This document shows positions 57,943 through 64,000 of a stretch of DNA of 64,000 nt, in pieces; within the stretch, counting starts at the first letter, position 1; the number at the start of each line of letters is the position of its first letter. Both the position numbers and the translations under genes were made by a program. Source of the stretch: Kitagawia praeruptora (taxonomy: Eukaryota; Streptophyta; Magnoliopsida; Apiales; Apiaceae); contig CM075354.1 of NCBI GenBank assembly GCA_037693485.1, positions 94,299,001 to 94,363,000 of the forward strand. The letters are read 5' to 3'. The notes beneath the pieces were generated by a model. That model did not search any database. It was not told the origin of the DNA and saw only the letters and a program-made list of their open reading frames with translations.

Positions 57943-59474
57943 TGTTAGTGTAGGTGCCCTAGAGGCAATACATTGTTTCTCGAATAAATCTTATGTCATT
58001 TGATTATTAAATAAATGGATTTATTATGACTCTAATTACTGCGATATTTGTTAGCATAATAAATGTCCTTAGAATAATGATACACATTATATAGTTTAAG
58101 TTTACAACTTGAATTTGAGATTATATAATATATCATATTCTTAAAGGTCCCTAGTCGAGTATTATTATACAGGACAATAATAATACATAAATAGACTAGT
58201 ATGTTTTTTGACTGATAACCACATCTCATTGGTTATAAGTATGGAGATACTAAAGTCAATACATAGGTACATGTAGGGGTACATGGTACTGGACAGACCC
58301 ACCGTGAGATTCTTCATGTTAATTAAGTCATAAGAAAGACTCACAGTGATAATGGTGTAATGATCCTTTGACTTGAGATCATTATATTTCTATACGAGGA
58401 TAATATACTTTGACTACATTAAAAGTTACCTTTGACCGGGTAATGATAAAAGTGGACATCGGGTATATTGTGAATCGTATGAGAAATATGAATGATAGAT
58501 AAAGGATTTAACCCTCCTATCAGATAGGAGAGATATTATTGGCCTCTTGATTGAGTGAGACTATAAAATGCATGGCCGTGCTCAAATAATGATTTGTTAT
58601 TAATAGTCTACTCATGGATCAAGTAAACCCGGATTAAATTATGAAGAGGAAGACAATAAACATGCCTCGAGTTTAATCTATAATATTTGGTTAAAGGGAT
58701 TATATTACACGGGAACATTAATCACAGAAGGTTTATCGAATCACGATTTAATTATTATTTAATTGGGTAGCAATGATGTATTACTAGATACCGCTCATTG
58801 TTTATAATTTTATTGGAGAATAAAATTATTGCCAAAATAAATAATAACCTACAGGGTCACACACATAGAACATTTTAAAGGAAGAATTAATTTAAATTAT
58901 GAATTTAAATTAATTAATGATAAGTTGGATTTTATTATATTAATTAAGTGTGACTTAATTAAGATATAATAAAATACAAAGATATATGAGATATGTTTTT
59001 ATTATTTTAATAATTAAGTTTGACTTAATTATTATTTATTTAAATAATAGGATTTGATTCTATTATTTAATAAATCAACTTGGGCTAGTTTTTTGACTTG
59101 GGCTTATAAGCTTCACACTATCATATAAATAGATGATGATAGCATTGGAGGCTTGAGAATTTTTTACGTGAGAAATACAGAAGCCGCAGACATAATAAAA
59201 ACCTAACCCTAAAACATATCTTCCATTAGAGGCTAGTACCTCTCTTCCGGACAAGACGATCTTGGGGTGTTCGTGTGGATACCGTAGAGGGGGCTTCGAA
59301 GAGGAGTGCTCAGTAATCGTGGGAGGTTTGCATCTCCATCGTTCTTTAATCGTAAAGCTTCGATAAGGTAATCGTTCTATCTACCATATTATCAATTTAT
59401 TATACATGGATCCGGGGCTTGGTTTCGATATTTAATTACTGTTTTCGCTGCGTATGTGATGATCGAAACCAACA
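57943..59474 (+). mobile_element. Angela-like 5' LTR
   Basis: 1,532 bp, TGTTAGTGTAGGTGCCCTAG to GAAACCAACA, with a PBS one base later. TATAAATA near 59124-59131 is a likely TATA box, and the R/U5 region contains AATAAAAACC. The GTGCCCTAGAGGCAATA opening is familiar from Angela-type elements. The left flank is CCTTA; the partner lies outside the window. Confidence 0.78.
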
Positions 59475-59475
59475 A

Positions 59476-59487
59476 TGGTATCAGAGC
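59476..59487 (+). other. Primer-binding site of the Angela-like element
   Basis: TGGTATCAGAGC directly after the LTR end CCAACA. Confidence 0.88.
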
Positions 59488-61722
59488 TGCTTGTATAATA
59501 TGATAATCTGGTTATATGTGATGTATACGATATGATTCAGAAGTTATTAGTTCTGTTAGTTTCTCCCGAGAACTTTACTATATGTTCATGCGTATATATA
59601 AACTACTGTTCTCCTGGTTTTGCTGTGATCTGTTATATGCTATATTTTTGATAAGATTAAATCGTGGCTGTACATCTGAGAAACCCGTAATACGATTACA
59701 TGATCAGTTATAACCAGTTCTGAGTTTTTTCCCCGCCATGAACCCTACTGCATGTTTCATACGGTTATATATGCTACTGTGATTCTGTCCTTGCAGCGTT
59801 TCTTTGATATGTTGCACCTGCTGTGATTTAATGAGATTATAACGTGACCTATACATCTGGAAATCAGTCGATAATCATCATATAGGAGGCAGTAGTACAG
59901 TTCATGCAAATTTGTATACATACGTGTTCTTACAACCCATGTATACTAGGTTTAGATTTTAAAACTTTTAAGAATCTGTGATATGTGATTTTGTTAGTGC
60001 TGCTGATTAATCATAAGGTCTATATTAAGAATATGGAATCATAATAGCGATTAACATGAAGAACACGATCGTACTGTATTCCTAGAATTTGCAGCAGGTT
60101 ACTGTACAGCGGACACGCATACATAGTATGCGTATCATTAGTTAATTACAGTAGACACGTATCTATAGGATGCGTATCGTAGATTATATGCTTGTATGCT
60201 GCTAGTTAACGTGACTTGGCCATGCGTTACAATTGATTTTCTGAGTAAATCAGATAGAAATTCTACTAGGGTTTGCATGATTTAATTTAACCTAGCATGA
60301 AAATTTTATTAATTAGTAATTTAGATTACTAAGTTAATATTTAAATTAATTTTATTATTTATGATTTGATCATATTTAATTTATGTTGTATAAAATTGTG
60401 ATTATACAATATGTGATGCTTTTAATTGCTATGTGAGCATGATGCATGGTTATGGCCCCAAGACCTAGTTTCTAATTTATTTTATTAATTTTAATTTATG
60501 GTTTGTAATAATTAAATACGACTTGCATGTCGTTTTTCCTTTTGTAATTATTTTATCTCGAATGCAACTCGAGTTCTTTTGTAAAATGTTTCAAGAGGAG
60601 CTTGGAGGCACTCAAGGCAGCTTTGGAAGCGAAGCAAGAGATTTTGTAATAATTAGTTATTACCACCATAGATTGACCTTGATTTTTCCATTAGCTTGGA
60701 AAAATCGCATAGGATTGGGCCATAACCATAGCATATTAATTAAGGTGATGCACTTTACATATGATGCATGTGTAGAGTAACAAATGTATGCATGTTTTAA
60801 TTTGATTAATGATGTATGCATGTATTAGATACGTCACCCATGCCATGCTTGCCATGCTAAACAAGATAAAATCTGTAACGATTCGAGATTTTAAAATGAA
60901 CAAACAATCATGAGATTTCTGTGTTTATGAAACACGGAATTAAATACGAATTTTCAATTATTTAGATATGGGGAGATTTTGTCAAAAACAGGTTTTACCT
61001 GTAAGGAAGTTGGGTATTAAGTGAGGCCACTTGTGACTCCTCCAACAACCTGGAAATCAAACTATTGATGAATATTGATTTGAAGTATTTAATTCGAGGA
61101 AAAATTGGGAATCTCTTTATGATGGGATCATGGTCGTTTTAATTTTGAAACCCCTTAACAAAATATTAAGTTTTAATCGGATGCTTTCCAATGAATGAAC
61201 ACTCATTGAATCCTAGATCGATAAGGGGAATGACTGCCAGTGGCAGGGGACTCCTGTCTATCGTGGTGAGATGTGACGAATATAAGCGGTTATATTCGAC
61301 CGTTGAATCATTGGGTCTAACTTAACTGAGTCGTCATAATAAGATGAAAATAAACGGTTATATTCAAATATTATGAACTTAGAAGCATAGAGTTTGGTTC
61401 AAAATCTATAAGATAGACAAGAACAATTGTTGTTCACCAAACTATCCAAGAATTATATATGATATAATTGACAACTGTTGTCTACCTAAATAATCATGTT
61501 TTAAGGACTACCAGTGGTTGACTTAGGATATGACGAAATATGGATCTTGGCTCACTAGAAAGATTTATGGGATATTCTTTCCGATTTAATAGTAAGGGAT
61601 ATTAATTTGATAAAAATAGTGGGAGATATATTATGAATATATCATAATCAGTTGAACATAATAATAATAACTCAGACAATCTAATGTTTATTTTGTGCTT
61701 TTAACATTGTAGATACTAAATA
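59488..61722 (+). mobile_element. Long untranslated leader of the Angela-like element
   Basis: About 2.2 kb between PBS and the first coding ATG, AT-rich, without a credible gene. The short frame at 60523-60780 has no recognisable domain. Long leaders occur in this group, but the length here also leaves room for decayed sequence. Confidence 0.6.
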
Positions 61723-64000
61723 ATGACAAACAACACAAACTCTCTATCCGTTCGATCAATCCTTGAGAAGGATAGATTGAAGGAGGATCTGAAGAAGAAG
61801 AAGGCTCAACAAGCTTCTACTTCAGGAATATATGTTATAGAAGTCAATCTGTCTACTTCTACATCTTGGGTATTGGATACTGGATGTGCTTCTCACATTT
61901 GTATAAATGTGCAGGAACTGCAGAGAAGTAGGACTTTGGCTAAGGGAGAAGTGGACCTACGAGTAGGCAATGGAGCAAGAGTTGCTGCTTTAGCCGTAGG
62001 AACTTATTATTTATCTTTGCCCTCTGGGCTTGTTTTAGAACTTGAAGACTGTTTTTACGTGCCTGCGATTCGCAGAAACATTATTTCTGTTTCTTGTTTG
62101 GACAAGAAAGGTTTTTCGTTTGTAATAAAGAACAATAGTTGCTCTTTTGCTTTGAATGATTTAACCTATGGTGTTGCGCGTTTATTTAATGGTTTATATG
62201 TTCTTGATTTAGATAAACCTGTATGTAACATAGAAAACAAACGACTTAAAGTTAATGACTCAAATCAAACATACCTCTGGCATTGTCGTCTAGGACATAT
62301 AAATGAGAAACGCATATCCAAATTACATAAGGATGGATACTTGGATAAGTTTGATTTTGAATCATACGAAAAATGCGAATCTTGTTTGCTTGGTAAGATG
62401 ACTAAAGCCCCTTTTACTGGTAAGGGTCAAAGGGCCACTGAACGTTTGGAGCTAATACATAGTGATGTATGTGGCCCAATGCGTGTGATGGCTAGAGGAG
62501 GCTACTACTACTTCATAACATTTACTGATGACTTCAGTAGATATGGATATGTGTATATTATGAAGAATAAATCCGATTCTTTTGAAAAATTCAAAGAATA
62601 CAAGGCTGAAGTAGAGAAGCAAACAGGCGGAGGTGCAAGTATTAAAATCTTACGATCCGATCGTGGGGGTGAATACTTAAGCACCGAATTTAAAGACTAT
62701 TTAAAGGAGTGTGGTATTGTATCACAACTCACTCCGCCAGGTACACCTCAATGGAATGGAGTTTCAGAGAGGAGAAATCGTACTCTGTTGGACATGGTAC
62801 GATCGATGATGAGTCATGCAGATCTTCCAATAAGTTTCTGGGGTTATGCTCTAGAAACAGCGGCTTTCACACTTAACCGTGTTCCAACCAAGAAGGTTCA
62901 AAAGACTCCATATGAGATATGGGAGGAGAAACGGTCAAGCATGAACTTTATGAAAGTTTGGGGATGCAAGGCGTTTGTAAAACGTCAAGTATCTGACAAG
63001 CTTGGACCTAAATCCGAAGAGTGCAATTTTGTGGGATACCCTAAAGAAACAAAGGCGTATTATTTTTATAGTCCTTCTGAGCAGAAAGTGTTCATTGCTC
63101 GAGATGCTATCTTCATGGAAAGAGATTTTGTTTCCAAAAGAGACAGTGGGAGAACTATAGATCTCGATGAAGATCGAGAACCACAAAATAGCATTGAACC
63201 TGAGGTGGAACAAGAGCAGAATAATGATAATGCTCAAGAAACACAGGTTGTTCGTAGATCTGGTAGAATTCGCCTTGAGCCAGAGAGATATGGATTTCTT
63301 TTGACTCAATGTGGGGATTTGATGCTCATAGAAGAGGATGAGCCTCTCACATACCAAGATGCTATGAACAGTCCAGACTCTAAGAGATGGCTTGAAGCCA
63401 TGAAATCCGAGATGGATTCCATGTACGAAAACCAAGTTTGGGATTTGGTTGATCCACCTGAAGGGGTAAAACCCGTAGGGTGCAAGTGGGTTTTCAAGAA
63501 GAAAATTGACATGGAAGGAAATGTTCAGACCTATAAAGCAAGACTGGTTGCGAAAGGGTTCAAACAAATTCATGGTATTGACTATGATGAAACTTTCTCA
63601 CCAGTTGCCATGGTCAAGTCCATACGGATTTTGCTTGCAATTGCAGAATTCCATGATTACGAAATCTGGCAAATGGATGTCAAAACAGCTTTCCTTAATG
63701 GGAGCCTTGAAGAAGATGTGTACATGACATAACCTGAAGGTTTTGTCGATCCAAGGAATGTTGGCAAGGTATGTAAATTACGACGATCCATTTATGGATT
63801 GAAGCAAGCCTCTAGGAGATAGAATATTCGTTTTGATGAAACAGTCAAGGAGTATGGCTTTATTCAAAACGAGGATGAACCTTGTGTTTACAAGAAGGTT
63901 AGTGGGAGCCATGTGGCATTCATAGTACTGTATGTTGATGACATACTACTAATGGGGAATGACATACCTTCTCTAAAGGCTGTTAAGACTTGGTTAGGGA
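61723..64000 (+). pseudogene. pol: Angela-like gag-pol with in-frame gag deletion, partial
   Basis: Starts MTNNTNSLSVRSILEKDRL, which looks like the Gag N-terminus. It then passes without a break to LKKKKAQQASTSGIYVIEVN and protease (WVLDTGCASHIC), so nearly all of gag including the zinc knuckle is missing in frame. Next come the GAG-pre-integrase module (WHCRLGHINEKRISKLH, CESCLLGKMTKAPF), integrase (HSDVCGPM, RSDRGGEY, PQWNGVSERRNR), and RT (KWVFKKKIDMEGNVQTYKAR, MDVKTAFLNGSLEEDVYM). A TAA at 63730-63732 (Gln expected) and a TAG at 63820-63822 (Trp expected) interrupt RT. The frame continues beyond both, with LYVDDILLMGN near 63930, to the window edge. RNase H and the 3' LTR lie outside. 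Confidence 0.9.

Noticed and set aside
62935..63573. 212-codon minus-strand frame opposite the Angela-like pol
   Set aside because: Shadow of the clear pol reading frame on the plus strand.

Overview
The window is a piece of a plant nuclear genome made almost entirely of transposable elements. I found no convincing host gene, rRNA, tRNA gene or CRISPR array. The plant assignment rests on the element families: SIRE/Maximus-like and Angela-like Ty1/copia, Tekay/Del-like chromoviruses and Athila/Tat-like Ty3/gypsy. Primer-binding sites fit plant initiator tRNA-Met (TGGTATCAGAGC), and there is a Stowaway-type end (CTCCCTCCGTCCCA). The style of the copia Gag proteins suggests an asterid, perhaps Apiaceae, but this is a weak guess.

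Layout, left to right. 1-1149: 3' part of an Athila-like LTR. 1829-7840: a nest of at least five copies of one MITE family in both orientations, one of them split by a 3.6 kb LTR (2497-6131, TSD CAAAC). 8300-8723: a hAT-like MITE. 8777-11314: 5' LTR and gag of SIRE-like copia-D, cut and joined to the gag-protease end of a minus-strand gypsy element (11315-14078). 14079-19697: a long Tekay-like LTR with its PBS, carrying a solo Athila LTR (16194-18136, TSD GCAGA). 19713-21732: non-coding interior and the start of a second copy of that LTR. Copia-A (21733-34071, TSD CGTAT, two 987-bp LTRs) sits inside this second copy, which resumes at 34077-35513. 35514-38976 and 50145-about 54269: a 5'-truncated, decayed SIRE-like copia-B, split by a nearly complete minus-strand Tekay-like chromovirus (38977-50139). 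54270-57800: minus-strand copia remnants. 57943-64000: an Angela-like element that runs off the right edge.

Almost every gag and pol is broken by stops or frameshifts. The exception is a 1003-codon ORF downstream of pol in copia-A, which is fully open and has its own TATA box.

The most interesting signal is that the SIRE-like elements carry different short motifs, repeated many times, at corresponding places. In copia-A it is ATCAACGGAT, in both orientations, in the LTR upstream region, inside gag, inside the integrase-RT linker, and just upstream of the TATA box of the extra ORF. Copia-B has a GATATCGAAT-like array after pol, and its LTR carries a TTCGAGAAGTC array that contains heat-shock-element-like TTCnnGAA units. 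Copia-D shares an exact 16-mer between its LTR and gag. Copia-A and copia-B also share an identical 8-bp stem (TCAGGTGG/CCACCTGA) at their polyadenylation regions. Together these look like family-specific promoter codes with a common architecture.
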